Assembly: GCF_002878395.1 (NCBI RefSeq)
Contig: NC_061121.1
Location: 12,028,121-12,092,120 of the forward strand
Source: Capsicum annuum
Taxonomy: Eukaryota; Streptophyta; Magnoliopsida; Solanales; Solanaceae
Length of the DNA stretch: 64,000 nucleotides
Reading direction: 5' to 3'
Positions within the stretch are counted from its first letter, which is position 1. Each line of letters begins with the position of its first letter. The position numbers and the translations under genes were made by a program. Positions 46,618-58,324 of the stretch are shown here, one piece after another. The notes under the pieces were generated by a model. The model was not told where the DNA came from, ran no database searches, and saw only the letters and a list, made by a program, of their open reading frames with translations.

Positions 46618-48279
46618 TAAGTGATTTTTTAAATTATTTTTTAATGTTCAAAATAAGTGAACTTTTGAGTTAGTTTTTAATGTCCAGAATAAGTGAATTA
46701 TTCATTCTTCAAAAGATATGTTGAAAATTTCTTTCAATTGTACTCTTTATTTGCACTGTCTAAATTATGAGTTGCAAGAGACATAATTAATTTCATTTTA
46801 ATATAATTGAAATTTCAAAAATAGTTTGATAAAATTCAAAAGGATTAAACTGTAAAGTAAAGTATAACTTGTGTTCTATTTTTTCCTTTAATAAATATGC
46901 ATTGATGGAAAAAATAACTTATTTTGAATTAAAGATAATATTTGATAAGACTAATTTAACAATATAGAGTAGAACATCTCTAATTAAATATTTTTAACAG
47001 AGGTGTCAAATTAATAGTGTGAAACAATAAAACGAAAAAAAAGATAGAATAACAAAGTGGCACGCAAGCTATTATTTCTTGCATTTTTCTTTGTTGACTG
47101 TGGAAAGTGTAGCACCCTCATTGGGAAAATGTTCCAACATTTTTTGTCAGTTCAAACGAAGAAGCAACAAGAAATTTACCTCCTGTTCGGTAAAAATTAT
47201 AATTTTTTGAATTTAGAGTTGATTTTGGAGTTGTGTTTGACCATAAATATAAATTAAAATTATTTTTAAAATTTTGTGAGAGAAGTATGAGTGAAAAAAA
47301 GTGAATACAATTTTGAAATTGTATTTGAAATTCTCATGGCCAAACACATATAATTTTTCACCTTTTTCACTAAAGTGAAATAATTTTCCGGAAAAAAATG
47401 ATTCATAGCCAAACGGCTACTTAATCTCTTCCTTTCATATTACGTGGATCTGTTGATTTGATATATTATTTTAAGAAAAAAATTGATTAAAAATATATTT
47501 TACTAAATTAATTTTATTAATAATATATGAAAAAAATAAAATACAATGAAGAAAATATGAAAGAAATACAAAAGCAAAAAAGAAAAATGGCTTAACGGAT
47601 AAAGAGATATGTTAGATAATTTATTCTAATACATCATTAATGATAAATTTTACAATTCAAACCCGTAATTTATAAATCATACAAAGATAGCTGGGTCATA
47701 ACTTTTCCCACTGTGAAAGGACTGAAGCTGGGCCATTCATTATTGATTCTTCATTATTAAGTTTGATTATTATTTTCTCGTAAATTTTTACTTACTAGAT
47801 TTTAATTTAGCCTACTCATTAAAAATATAATCAATAATATAATTATTTTATTATGAAACTCTTATTAAATAATATTTACATTGTATTTTAAAATTAATTT
47901 AAAGAAAAAATAATTAATATTAAGAATAAAATAAAAAAAATTGTCTAAATGTATTGTCCTTGTGGATTAGTAATTTGGACTAGTAGTTCAAATGAAAAAT
48001 TCATACTTCCAGTGGTAGATTAAATAAGAAACTCAAAAAATTCATATTTTATTTTATTTTATTTTAATTGGACATATTTTATTTTACATGATAATTAAAA
48101 AATTATAAATTAAATGATAAACTTTATTATTTTTTTCTTTTATCGATATTCATGATATCATGAGATATAAAAATGGACATTAAAATTATAATTGTTCATA
48201 TTTGATGTATACTATTAATTGTAGGAATAAAATAAAAAAAAGATTAATTAATTCGTTGGAAAAGCTGATTAATTAGTTA
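46618..48279. other. AT-rich intergenic, no gene seen
   Basis: Includes 'cagttcaaacgaagaagcaa' at 47149-47168, a block also near 42738 and (diverged) 63935. 47240-47415 has mirrored ends ('gtgtttgaccata', 'atggccaaacac') and may be another small transposon. Confidence 0.5.
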
Positions 48280-48464
48280 GAGCGTGTTTGAATTAATTTT
48301 TCTTTTAAGTGATTTATAAGCCAAATAAAAATCAAAAGTAAATAACAATTAATTTTTGATTTTTTTCTATATTTTCTAAGCCTAAAGTAAAATAACACTT
48401 TTAAAAATTCAAAAAGTGCTTGAAAACCAACATCACCTAAAAATAAGTAATCCAAACACCTATC
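48280..48464. mobile_element. Tourist (PIF/Harbinger) MITE
   Basis: 185 bp with imperfect inverted ends 'gagcgtgtttgaatt' and 'aatccaaacacctatc' and TTA target duplication (48277-48279, 48465-48467). Confidence 0.75.
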
Positions 48465-48844
48465 TTACTGGTAGCCACACACACCCGCTCTGTACAAGTT
48501 GAGATTATTCTTGCTCAAAGATTAAGCAACATTCAAAGATTATTGAAGAACCAATAGTGGTTTTCCTAGCTCATATTAAACATTGATTGATTATCATGAT
48601 CACTAAGGGCTGATCAAAATTAAATAAATTATAAGTCACAATTAACTTTTTTTGTTGGAAAGAAAATATTACTATGGTAGATAGTTACTCCAAATATGCA
48701 TCAATGACACAAAAGGTGGACAATATTAGTATTCATATCCATAGGTATACCATATAGCAATATCTAGTAGAAATTGTCCTACCAAAAGAAGTTCCTAATA
48801 AATCTGCATCAATTTAAAATACCAACTAAATTACTAATAACTAG

Positions 48845-49756
48845 CTACACAAGCATATCACCAGGATAAGCACGAAGTTTAATGAAGTATAATCTTGGAT
48901 TAATCTCAAAACTGGATCTTGGAATTATAATATTTCTCCCAGGAGCTTTCATCATCTTGACAATAGGTTCTTTGCTTCTCCAACAACATGTAAATACAAG
49001 TTTCATAATCTTTATCAGTTCAAAAAACACTGTTTTGAGACCCTCCATTATCCAGGGAAGTAATCCCACATCGCGGTAGCAACAGTATATGAAGAGGGCT
49101 AGAATTAGAGCGATTATGATGTAAGGTAAAGCTACGTGAAACCAGTGATTGATCTTTTCGAGTCTCGTCTCTGGTGGAAACACCTCATCGAACCAATCTA
49201 CAATTTGTCCACATAAACTTTTCACTTGTCCAGTGAAATTGCCAAGTGCTACCAACACTTGCAAACCAAAACTTTTGAACGCTAGTAGCGCTTGACTACC
49301 AAAATTCTTCAGTGGTACTAGTACTTGTCGACATAAACTTTTCACTTGCCAAGTGAAATTGTCAAGCACTGCTAGCGCTTGCAAACCAAAACTTTTTATC
49401 GCTAGTAGCGCTTGACCACCAAAATTCTTTAGTGGTTTTAGTACTTGTTCACCAAATTTTTTCAGCGTAACTAATACCTGCATAACTGAATTCTTGATCG
49501 CAAGTGGCACTTGCCCAAAGAGGTGTTTGAGGGCGAGTGGCACTTGCACGAAAGCTTTTTGAAGGGACAATAGTACGTGCAAACCGAAATTTTTGATGGA
49601 CAATAGCACTTGTCCAACAAAATTTACAGGTTTCATTAGTAGTTGCCCAATAAAATTCATAATCATATGTAACACTTGCCCGCCAAAATTTAGCATCAAT
49701 AGTAGGGCTTCCTTCAATTTCTCCATTACAAAGCTCATAACTTCCTCTATCACCAT
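48845..49756 (-). CDS. Hendecad-repeat membrane protein (single exon, no J domain)
   Basis: 303 residues from the ATG at 49756 (GTG-free start, preceded by an A-rich leader). Residues 23-183 are 11-residue repeats with the pattern N-F-G-x-Q-V-L-L-x-L-K (e.g. 'NFVGQVLLSIK' at 45-55, 'NFGGQALLAIK' at 111-121). Unit 12 is a shortened 7-residue copy at 144-150. A 40-residue super-repeat (111-150, 151-190) duplicates three units plus 'FT.QVKSLC'. Then comes a charged loop ('PPETRLEKINHWFH'), a membrane segment at about 208-228 and a second hydrophobic stretch at 241-258. Such 11-mers can form amphipathic helices that lie on lipid. It shares the 'NHWFH.ALPY.I' segment with the genes at 57484 and 61027. 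No J-domain exon was found downstream. The family is unknown to me; the membrane or lipid role is inferred. Confidence 0.8.
   Translation of the reverse strand: MVIEEVMSFVMEKLKEALLLMLNFGGQVLHMIMNFIGQLLMKPVNFVGQVLLSIKNFGLHVLLSLQKAFVQVPLALKHLFGQVPLAIKNSVMQVLVTLKKFGEQVLKPLKNFGGQALLAIKSFGLQALAVLDNFTWQVKSLCRQVLVPLKNFGSQALLAFKSFGLQVLVALGNFTGQVKSLCGQIVDWFDEVFPPETRLEKINHWFHVALPYIIIALILALFIYCCYRDVGLLPWIMEGLKTVFFELIKIMKLVFTCCWRSKEPIVKMMKAPGRNIIIPRSSFEINPRLYFIKLRAYPGDMLV
49187..49426 (-). repeat. 120-bp coding super-repeat x 2
   Basis: Encodes residues 111-150 and 151-190 of the 48845 gene. 25 of 33 core residues agree ('SFGLQ', 'NFT.QVKSLC'). Confidence 0.85.
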
Positions 49757-50329
49757 TTTCTTTTTTGTTTTTTCTCTCTCTTGATCTCTTTGATAGAAAG
49801 AAAAAGATTATACTAGTAAGAAATAAAGTCACCGTCTCTCTATAAAATAAAAGTCTCTTGTCTATTTTTCCTAGTAATTTCACATCCTTTATTTTCGTAA
49901 TAATGGCATGTGGGACACATCTGCCACCCAACCTTTTTTCCCCCTTTTTTTGTACGAAAGATAATATTATAGTAATATTCTCAATTTTTACTCCCTCATC
50001 TTAAATTATTTTCATGTTTGCTAAAATTTGTCTCAAAACAGTTGGCAGATTTAACAATTCTAGAGATAATTAACTGTTTTTTCAACTATACTGTATTAAT
50101 TAAAAAAGATCATCAAATCAAAATTAAGTAGAATCACATTAATCAATTTACTTCAATTATTAATTATAAAGAGTAAATCATCTAGTATTTTTAAACTATC
50201 ACTAAATTTGTTACGATACATTTCATATTCACAGGGTCTTATTATTCTCTGAATTCAATTTTAATATATTTCTGTCTTCCTTTTTAACTGATGTGGCGTC
50301 TTTTTAGCTGACATGACGCCTTTGATATG
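49757..50329. other. Upstream region of the 48845 gene
   Basis: Minus-strand promoter side: 'gagagaaaaaac' leader and an A/T block 'tataaaataaaa' (49841-49852, + strand), but no convincing TATA box in the minus orientation. No other gene. Confidence 0.4.
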
Positions 50330-50412
50330 CAGGGGTGTATCTACCCTTTGTTGAGGGGGTTCATCCGAACCCCCTTCGACGAAAAATTATGTTATATATA
50401 CATGGTTAAAAT

Positions 50413-50452
<40 letters not shown>

Positions 50453-50523
50453 TGTTGAACCCCTTCGGTTAGTTCGTATGTTCACTTATGAACCCTTTCG
50501 TGAATATCCTGGCTCCGCCACTG
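50330..50523. mobile_element. hAT-type MITE with perfect 8-bp target duplication
   Basis: 194 bp, ends 'caggggtgtatctacc' and 'cctggctccgccactg' (imperfect inverted repeat). Flanked by 'ttgatatg' at 50322-50329 and 50524-50531. Contains a TA run at 50417-50449. Confidence 0.9.
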
Positions 50524-50729
50524 TTGATATGGGTGCTATTTTTATGTAATAAAAGTATCATGTCAGCATAAAAGAGTAATAAAAATACATTAAAATTGAG
50601 TTCAAGGAATAATAGGTATCATGTAAAGTTGAAGTGTCTCGTAAAAATTTTGGTCATAGTTCTAAAGGATATTGGATGCTTATCTCTTAATTTTTCCTTA
50701 AAAATTATGCGTACAAAAGACAAATTTAC

Positions 50730-51788
50730 TTATATATAAGTGAGAATCATAATTTTGGTAGTCCTCACAAGGACTTTTTAGACATTTCACTTTTTTTTTT
50801 AAAGTAAAGTTGCTACACATGTCAAATTTATAGCCTATGGATGATTTCATTTTTCTTGTATATTTTCATTTTTGCCCTCTCCTTTTTTTGTTAAGAACAG
50901 CTCCACTTGATCTTTTATAATTGGTTTCTTTTTGCTATTTATTTGATTGTCATTTAATTATAGCTTCTTTTATTTACTAAAAATAATTACTTTAACTTGA
51001 AGAAAATTATGCCAAAATAACTTTTAATACGAAATTAAAGTTTACAATAAATTTTTACTACACCATTAAAATCTTTTAAAAAACTTATTTAATTTTTTTA
51101 AAAAGATATAAGTACTAAATAGGGCAACTTAATAAATAATATCTTATATTTATTATTTTTATTAGTGGACATTATTAAAAAAGTAAATTAATAATTAAAA
51201 TGGGACGAAAAGTTTATTCTTTAAAGGGCGTGTAAGAAAATAAATATGACAAGTAAATGAGTAATGTATCATTGTAATTCAATTACTATTTAATGTCCCT
51301 ATTCATCATTGTTAAGTTAATTTGTGTTAAGGCTCTAAATTAATATTTTAATTATTTTAATATAAACTTGAAGTCATAGAAATATTTGTTGTATTAAATA
51401 ATTCTATAAGGAAAAAAAAGATTTTTCATCAAAAAAAAATTATTTATCTATACTAACCAATTCATAAAAGTACCGTATTTTTTTATTTATTATTTTTATC
51501 GAATCATAATTATTTATATACTTATTTTCAAAAATTATTTATCTTCGAGAATTATTTATATATCTAATTCTCTAAGAATATATTTATTTCTCAAAAACAA
51601 TATTCTAATTTAAATTATTCAATTATATGATTATGAACTTAAATAATTATGAGTACTTATCAAAGAGGCATGTTTAATATTTCATTAAATAAGATTAGTT
51701 ATAAGATAAAAATATGATATAAATTAATCTTTTATTTTTCTATTCTGAATTTGTGTCCGGGCTTAGCACGGGCCTGAGTGGAACTAGT
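50730..51788 (+). mobile_element. Probable nonautonomous Helitron
   Basis: The right end reads 'gtccgggcttagcacgggcc' then 'tgagtggaaCTAGT': an imperfect hairpin followed 9-10 bases later by CTRRT, as Helitrons have. The left end 'tatatataagtgagaatc' at about 50733-50750 resembles plant Helitron 5' starts but lacks a clear TC. Interior AT-rich, noncoding. The left boundary is uncertain. Confidence 0.5.
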
Positions 51789-51800
51789 ATATACTTAAGT

Positions 51801-52032
51801 ATTAAATTACAAAAAATAACAACACTTTTATCAAATTACATTTTGTAACATATATATTTGTATGTATTTGTATTTTTGTAGCAACAGTTTGCAAAAATAC
51901 AAAATACATATCGATCACAAGGGCAGTAAAAATCATATGTATTTGTATTTTTATAGCAACAGTTTGCAAAAATATAAAATACAACTTGCTATATTATGTA
52001 ATTATAAATTGTTGCTATAAAACTCATAATTA
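51801..52032 (+). mobile_element. Dispersed MITE-like repeat, copy A
   Basis: Matches the reverse complement of 56091-56328 over its length: 'attaaattacaaaaaataac', 'tagcaacagtttgcaaaaat' twice, 'agggcagtaaaaatcatatg', 'aactcataatt'. The two internal 'gtatttgtattttt.tagcaacag' blocks are a tandem repeat. Confidence 0.85.
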
Positions 52033-54053
52033 AGGGGAAACGTATGCTATTTCTGAATTTTGCCCATATAGACATGATATTCAAAAGCCACATGGTGATT
52101 TTTAGGACAAAGTCAAAAATATTATAATAAAAAATTTGAATTGAAAGATTAAGTATTTGAATTTGAAAATAATAATGAAAAAAAAATCATAATTTAAATT
52201 TAAAAATTATAGTTGAAGAGTCCTAAATAAAATCTAACTATTACGCAATAATAATTTTTAAATTTAAATTATAATTTTTTTTTTGCATTATTATTTTCAA
52301 ATTCAAATTATTATTTTTTGCATTATTATTTTCTAACTATTACACAATAATAATAATCTATTAGTAAATAATAGTAGTAGTTACGTGGAGTAGTAAGAAA
52401 ATAAAACAACAACAAATTTCTCCCCAAAATATGCATTCCACTTAAGCTAAATTTCAATTTCAAAACCTATTTTTTGTATCTATATTTCCACAAAATGAGC
52501 ATAGGAGATAATTATATATAATTTTTAAATTTAGTCATGTTTTTTTTAATGTACATTCTTCGTCTATTTAGTTTTTTTTTTTTAATTATTTTTATATTTA
52601 ATGATTAATAATTTATTTTAATTCATCACATATTTAACTCTTTCAAATGTTAATTACATTTAATTTAAATATTAAGTGAAAAGACGATGACAACAACAAC
52701 AATAACAATCTATTTATCTAGAATAGAAAAGACAAAGGCAAAACGTGTTAGGATCAATTTCTATTTCTTAAAATCTAAAAAAATTCAAATCACAACAATT
52801 TGCAAAAACTACAAAATCACAAAATTCTACACAAAATAGATAAATACCAAATCTTATTGATAAAAAAATATAGAAACACTATTACAATATTTTTTAAAAA
52901 AAATATTAAATATGCTTTACAAGTAAATTACATAATTAGAGGGATTAAGCACACGTTTTGGACATATTTTTTTTTTTAAATGTCTCCTCATTTATTTGTT
53001 TTAAAAATCAATTAAATGAGTTTGAGTTCCTAATAAAATGCTAATTATATAATTGTAAAGTTTGAAAATGATACAACTTCTCAAATGATCTCCTATTTTA
53101 AAAATTTTTGAAATTATAAACTATAGATAGATGATAATATTTTAGAATCTTATCTTTTTCTAACAAGCTGATATTATATTCAAATTTGAATTTGACTGAA
53201 ATTTTAGCAGACATAAAAATTCATCTTCCTAAGTTCCAAATATATATCTCCTCCAATGATACATATATCAACGTATTCTTTTGTTGTTAATTATAATATT
53301 TTTAGATTGAGATTTTGCTTATCTCAAATAAATTTTTATGATCGTTTTATTCATAAAGATATTGAAGAATCATTTTTATGCACATTAATAATATTTATTG
53401 CCCCTGTTCTTTTGGAGATCCTTATTGAGATTTTGGATGATTTGATTGCAGGAACTATTCAAAATTATGAGAGGGTATTACACTGTGAATGTATAATATT
53501 CTTTTGTTCTTTCTTAAAATTGTAAAAAAAAATAAAATATTGAATGCTATGCTTATAATATGATCAGTATGATTACAGTGACTACCAATTCAAAGTTGTA
53601 TGGGCCATCAATTATTATCTTTACTTTCATGTTAACGTAAAATTCATCTGTATATACTATTTATTTTATATAATCCTGATTTTCTTAATTTTTCTACTAA
53701 AAAATAAAAGAATTGCAAGAATTTTTATTGAATTTAGATGTGTGTAAGTAGTTATGTATATTTTGGTTGTAGAAAAAGGAGAAGCTATTAGAGAATCGAC
53801 AAGTTATACAACCAAAAGAGTTTTAAAGTTGTATTGAACTTGAAATATTAACTTTGTGTATTAAATAATCAGTAAAAAAAATATTTCTCATATGCGTTCA
53901 CTTGCCGATAACAAGCGTAAAAAAAAGAGATTTATAATAAGTATGTCCAACATAAAATCAATCATTTTTTGAAGAATCAATCAACAATATACAATCTTCT
54001 TTTCTTTCTTCACCTTAAAGTTTAATTTTTTTTGTCCGATATTATGTTATTTT
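52033..54053. other. AT-rich intergenic, no gene seen
   Basis: Very AT-rich with poly-T and poly-A runs; 52130-52340 has mirrored 'aaatttaaattataattt' type sequence. The 89-codon + frame at 53256 has composition typical of chance. Confidence 0.6.
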
Positions 54054-54062
54054 ATATAAAAA

Positions 54063-54773
54063 GAGTAAATATATAATTACCCCAGTGATGTTGGCCGAGA
54101 TTTTTAAAAAGATACCTAAACTTTTAATTCGACCTATTACCCCACGATTCTTACTTAATCCGTTGCAAACACACCATTTTGACCCTCTGCATGTATACAC
54201 GCACCACAGGCGCGTGAAAGGGCTCGAATTTGACTTTTTTGATCAATCAAAAGCGGTCACGTGTAAAATAATTGATATATAATTTATATATGTATATTTT
54301 TTAAATAATATTTATTTATTTTATAAAATTATCCCCCCCTCTCCCACCCCCCCTCCAATCCACCCATCTTTCTTCTTCAACTCAATTCACCATTAAAGTT
54401 TCCATTGAAGCTTTTCTTTTTTTTTAAAAAAAAAATCATTCATTAAAGTTCCATTTTACAATTAAATCATATCATTTAACTACCCACCATTTCTTTTCAA
54501 CACCATTAAAGCTCTTCAACACAATGTCACCATTAAAGCTCCTCCATTGAAGTTTTTTTGTTTTTTTTTTAAAATCATATCATTAAAGCTCCATTTTTCA
54601 GTTAAATCATATCATTTAATTATCTTTAAAACTCAATTCAATCATAAAACTTTCAATTCAATCATAAAACTATTTCTTGAAGTGATTTGAACCAAAAATA
54701 AAAGAAGAACGGGAATGCACGCTACGGAGTGTGGGAGGGGGTTGGGGGTTAGGGGGGAGATGCTGATGGGGGG

Positions 54774-54806
<33 letters not shown>

Positions 54807-55082
54807 AGGGGATGGGGTGGGGGGAAGAGAGGGTGAGTGGGGTGTTAAATTAAATAAAAAGAAAAATTTTATTAAAAAAAATATGAAATTAAACGTAGTT
54901 GACACGTGGCAGCACCTGATTGGCGCGTGTTTTCACTCACTTTGTTGTGACTGAGATTCAGCAAAAAATGGTGCGTTTGCAAAGAAATAAAGAAGAATCG
55001 TGGGGTAATAGGTCGATGTTAAAGTTTAGGTGTCTTTTTGAAAATTTCGGACAAGATCAGTGGTGTAATTATGTATTTACTC
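54063..55082. mobile_element. Mutator-type (MULE) nonautonomous element with perfect 9-bp target duplication
   Basis: 1020 bp with long inverted ends of roughly 110 bp ('gagtaaata.ataattac', 'acctaaactt', 'cgacctattaccccacgatt'). Flanked by 'atataaaaa' at 54054-54062 and 55083-55091. The interior has CT/poly-A blocks and a 31-G run at 54775-54805. No transposase. Confidence 0.92.
54775..54805. repeat. Poly(G) run, 31 bases
   Basis: 31 consecutive G on the + strand inside a G-rich block (54727-54842) of the MULE; it could form G-quadruplex structures, and length errors in the assembly are likely. Confidence 0.9.
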
Positions 55083-55091
55083 ATATAAAAA

Positions 55092-55146
55092 ATGTGATTA
55101 TGCTAACTAATTTAAAGCCAATTGTATAAATTTCATGAAATAGTTA

Positions 55147-55196
<50 letters not shown>

Positions 55197-56090
55197 ATTT
55201 TGAATATTCTTTTTATTTTCTTTAGGGATTCCTTACATATAATTTAGCAAGATTTATTTTTAATAATTTATAATTAGTTTAAAATATGATACAATTGAAC
55301 TTTTTTAAATTTCGATTTATTATTTCAAATGAATAAGTTAGTATTACTTAATGATACTGCCATAAAGAATTCCGCATTTAGTATTATTTAATGATACTTC
55401 CATAAAGAATTCTGCATATCAAATATCTCTCAAATAGCAAAGCGTAGAATTGTTAATATAATCTAATATGTTTAAATTATGAATAACATAATAAGAAAAA
55501 ATATGAATCATAATTTTTTTAGAATTACATGATTGTCTTTTCTAATCGAATGATTAGATGCGAAGGGATTGGAGTGGATGGGGTTGGAGGGCGTGTTTGG
55601 GGAAGGTGTAGGGGCAGGGGCATGGAGGTGGATGTGGAGGGGCCGGGGGGTAGAGGTAAAAAATTTATTTATATTTTTTGCATTTCATTAGAAAATAATA
55701 TGATAGTTGAATATTTTTAAGATAATATGATTTAACATTTTCAAACGAGACATTAAAATATAAAATGATTAAAAATAATATTTTAATATTATTGGTACAT
55801 CGCAAACACATATACTAGGATCAATTAATTTGAGATAAAAAAAAGCATTTAGTTTCCTTCTTTTATACTCCCTCCGTTCCATCCTAATTGACAACAACAA
55901 CTAATTGACACCCCCACTCCCGCTCCACCCGCACCCCCCTAAAAAAGGTTTTAACTTAATAATGAAGAATCAAGTGTCCAAAGAATCTTAAACACTTTCC
56001 AAATCAAAAGTGTTACATCCCTACCTATATTTACATCTCACTTGTGTAGCGTTTGGCCAGGTAGCAAAATTTAGAAATACCATACTTATT
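55092..56090. other. Intergenic with (TA)n and a G-rich block
   Basis: (TA)n at 55153-55193. G-rich 55565-55660 similar in style to the MULE interior. 'tactccctccgttcc' at about 55866, a Stowaway end without a partner. No gene seen. Confidence 0.6.
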
Positions 56091-56328
56091 CCCTAAATTA
56101 TGAGTTTCATAGCAATAATTTCATAATTACATAATATAACAAGTTATATTTTATATTTTTGCAAATTGTTGCTATAAAAATATAAATACATATGATTTTT
56201 ACTGCCCTTATAATCGATATGTATTTTGTATTTTTGCAAACTGTTGCTATAAAAATACAAATACATACAAATACATATGCTACAAAATGTAATTTGATGA
56301 AAGTGTTGTTATTTTTTGTAATTTAATA
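56091..56328 (-). mobile_element. Dispersed MITE-like repeat, copy B (inverted)
   Basis: Reverse-complement partner of 51801-52032, with the same order of blocks. The target duplication is not clear. Confidence 0.85.
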
Positions 56329-57022
56329 CTTATTCTTTCCAACATTTATTTAGCCATTGAATTTGATCCAATTTGAAACGTTAATCTTCAAATACTTTTT
56401 GGAATTTTTACTTAAGACTTCAATTTTTTCCAAATGTCTATCCAAAACAACATAATCACAACTCTAAAATCTCAAATTTTCAAGTTTTAACTTCAAAATC
56501 TAGGTTCAAACCGTAGCTAAAATAGTTGACTTCAGATATACTCTCTTCGGTGCATTATAAGAAAACCGAAACACAAACATAAACTATATTTATCCGCAAC
56601 ATAATATTTAAACTTACTGCAATACACAATCGAATTACTTGACAACATATACTATCACACGTTGTGAGCTAGATTAGATTCCTTCATTTTTCACTAAATA
56701 TTTCAGGTTCGAATCTCATTAAAAGAAAAGATATGGAAATTTCTTTCTATCAGAAAAAATCTTTATGAATTAAAACATGATTGTGATAAATTTTAATTAA
56801 AATAGAAAATTCATGGCCAATTCTAAGACACATTGTACTTTGGTACTTCATACATCACTACTCTTTTCATTTCTGTGATGGTTTTAGCTTGGACAGAATC
56901 CTTAAAAAACTACTCATTCCTAGAAAACAAAGAGTTTTTTATTAATTTATCCTTAATACGGATCAAAATCGGACTAGTAAGTATCAAGTACCATTCTGCC
57001 AAATATAAACCTTATTTCAATG

Positions 57023-57147
57023 TCATAAAGTTGGTAAAAATTTGTCCTTCATTCGAGAAATACGCTTAAACTTAATATCGTATATCAGATTATGAAACTC
57101 TATCCGGGTGAAATTTCATCAAGGCTTTTTTTGTAAGCAACGCGCAC
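57023..57147 (-). pseudogene. Broken J-domain exon (paralog of 59257-59397)
   Basis: A splice acceptor (minus 'gtttcag') is followed by the same exon start as the intact copy ('gtgcg.gttgcttacaaaaaa'). One extra A in the A-run shifts the frame, so the HPD region is out of frame, and about 17 bases are deleted in the middle. The end 'ccaactttatga' still matches. Upstream, intron sequence with 'gctgcatatcc' and then 'cacatcagataaca' shows that the two middle exons were deleted. A dead duplicate of the J-domain part. Confidence 0.85.
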
Positions 57148-57483
57148 CTGAAACGATTATTTGTTCTAAGTAATGTCTCTCGTGCTGTCATTCAACTGAT
57201 AATTCCACAAATAGAAATAGAAGAAAGAGACTGTCATAGAAGAAAGTAGCTGCATATCCAGAAGACTAGCTAATCCTAAGTAAACAAACATGTTGAAATA
57301 TGGGCTTCTTTCTGAACAGGTAAAAAAATCACATCAGATAACACAAAATCTTACTCTTCAAAGTTTATGGTTGACAACACTATCTAAACAGGAAAATCTA
57401 GCCAACTACAAACCAAAATCAATAACATAATGCTCACCTGATATTTTCTTTTCATCACATTAAGAAAGTTACATTATATTACA

Positions 57484-57795
57484 TCAACAAATAGAAAAAG
57501 CTTTATGAGAGTAGACCTTGGTCGGTTCGACCAGTACGTGATAAACTTTAGTAAGACATTCAGCAGTCAAAAGATCAATCAACTTGAGCAGTAATCCATG
57601 ACGGCCGTAGCAACAATATATGAAGAGAGGTAGAGACAACGCGACAATTATGATATCGTGTAAAGCTACATGAAGTTTAGGAATGCTCGGACTAGGCTGT
57701 TGTTCCTCTCTAATCGAAAGATCATTCAAAGTGTCATCAAGTCGAGGACTGCTCGGAGTAGGCTGTTGAGGAATGATCTCCGCAGCACTATAGAA
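57484..57795 (-). pseudogene. Degraded hendecad-family member, membrane part kept
   Basis: Open frame through the ATG at 57729 and upstream to about 57790. It has two copies of a Q-Q-P-x-P-S-x-x-P motif ('QQPTPSSPRLDD', 'QQPSPSIPKLH'), then 'HVALHDIIIVALSLPLFIYC', a membrane segment that aligns with 'HVALPYIIIALILALFIYCC' of the 48845 gene and with the 61027 exon, and a tail ending at 57484. The 11-residue repeats are absent. Together with the broken J exon at 57023-57147 it forms a tandem copy of the 59257-61926 locus. It could still be expressed as an 81-residue protein; I favour a pseudogene. Confidence 0.6.
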
Positions 57796-58324
57796 ACTTC
57801 AACTGACATGCAAACATATCTATACCCACAAAAAGAGTTATAGCAAGTGAGGTGTCAGTACAAACACACGTACTGGTAGGTGTCATCAACCGACCCGAGC
57901 TAGAAACATATAACAACATATAGCAATCAAGAAGAGATCATGACAATATTCACTTAACGAACTTCAACATATTTCAATTCCCAACCTTGCCGCTCTCTCT
58001 TAGCTATGACACTATAAATTTATCCTCAGGGCGTAACTAAATGATACAATACCATGAAACCACTAAACCCATATCTCTTATGCACTCATCTCATTTAAAT
58101 CAGCCTCAAGTATGTATATACACACAAGATAACAAGACTGATTCAAGACATACATTCTATCAACACCTACCTGCAATACATATTCACAAATACATCAATT
58201 TACAGACCACCGGTTATCCTCTTCTTATTAATCCATCTCACGTTACTCATATCAATTCACTTACACTTAGTCAGTCCAATCATCAACCAATCACGTATAC
58301 GCTGATATCACTGAGGTGCTTGAC
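57796..58324. other. Intergenic, no gene seen
   Basis: The 97-codon + frame at 58041 (rich in H, T, S, I) lacks any recognisable motif and probably belongs to the LINE fragment's flank or to chance. Confidence 0.5.

Noticed and set aside
53256..53525. 89-codon + frame, partly hydrophobic
   Set aside because: AT-driven composition, no promoter signal, no motif; chance is likely.
54715..54954. Glycine-rich + frame and proline-rich minus frame over the G run
   Set aside because: Both come from the poly(G/C) block of a nonautonomous MULE; no conserved residue pattern.
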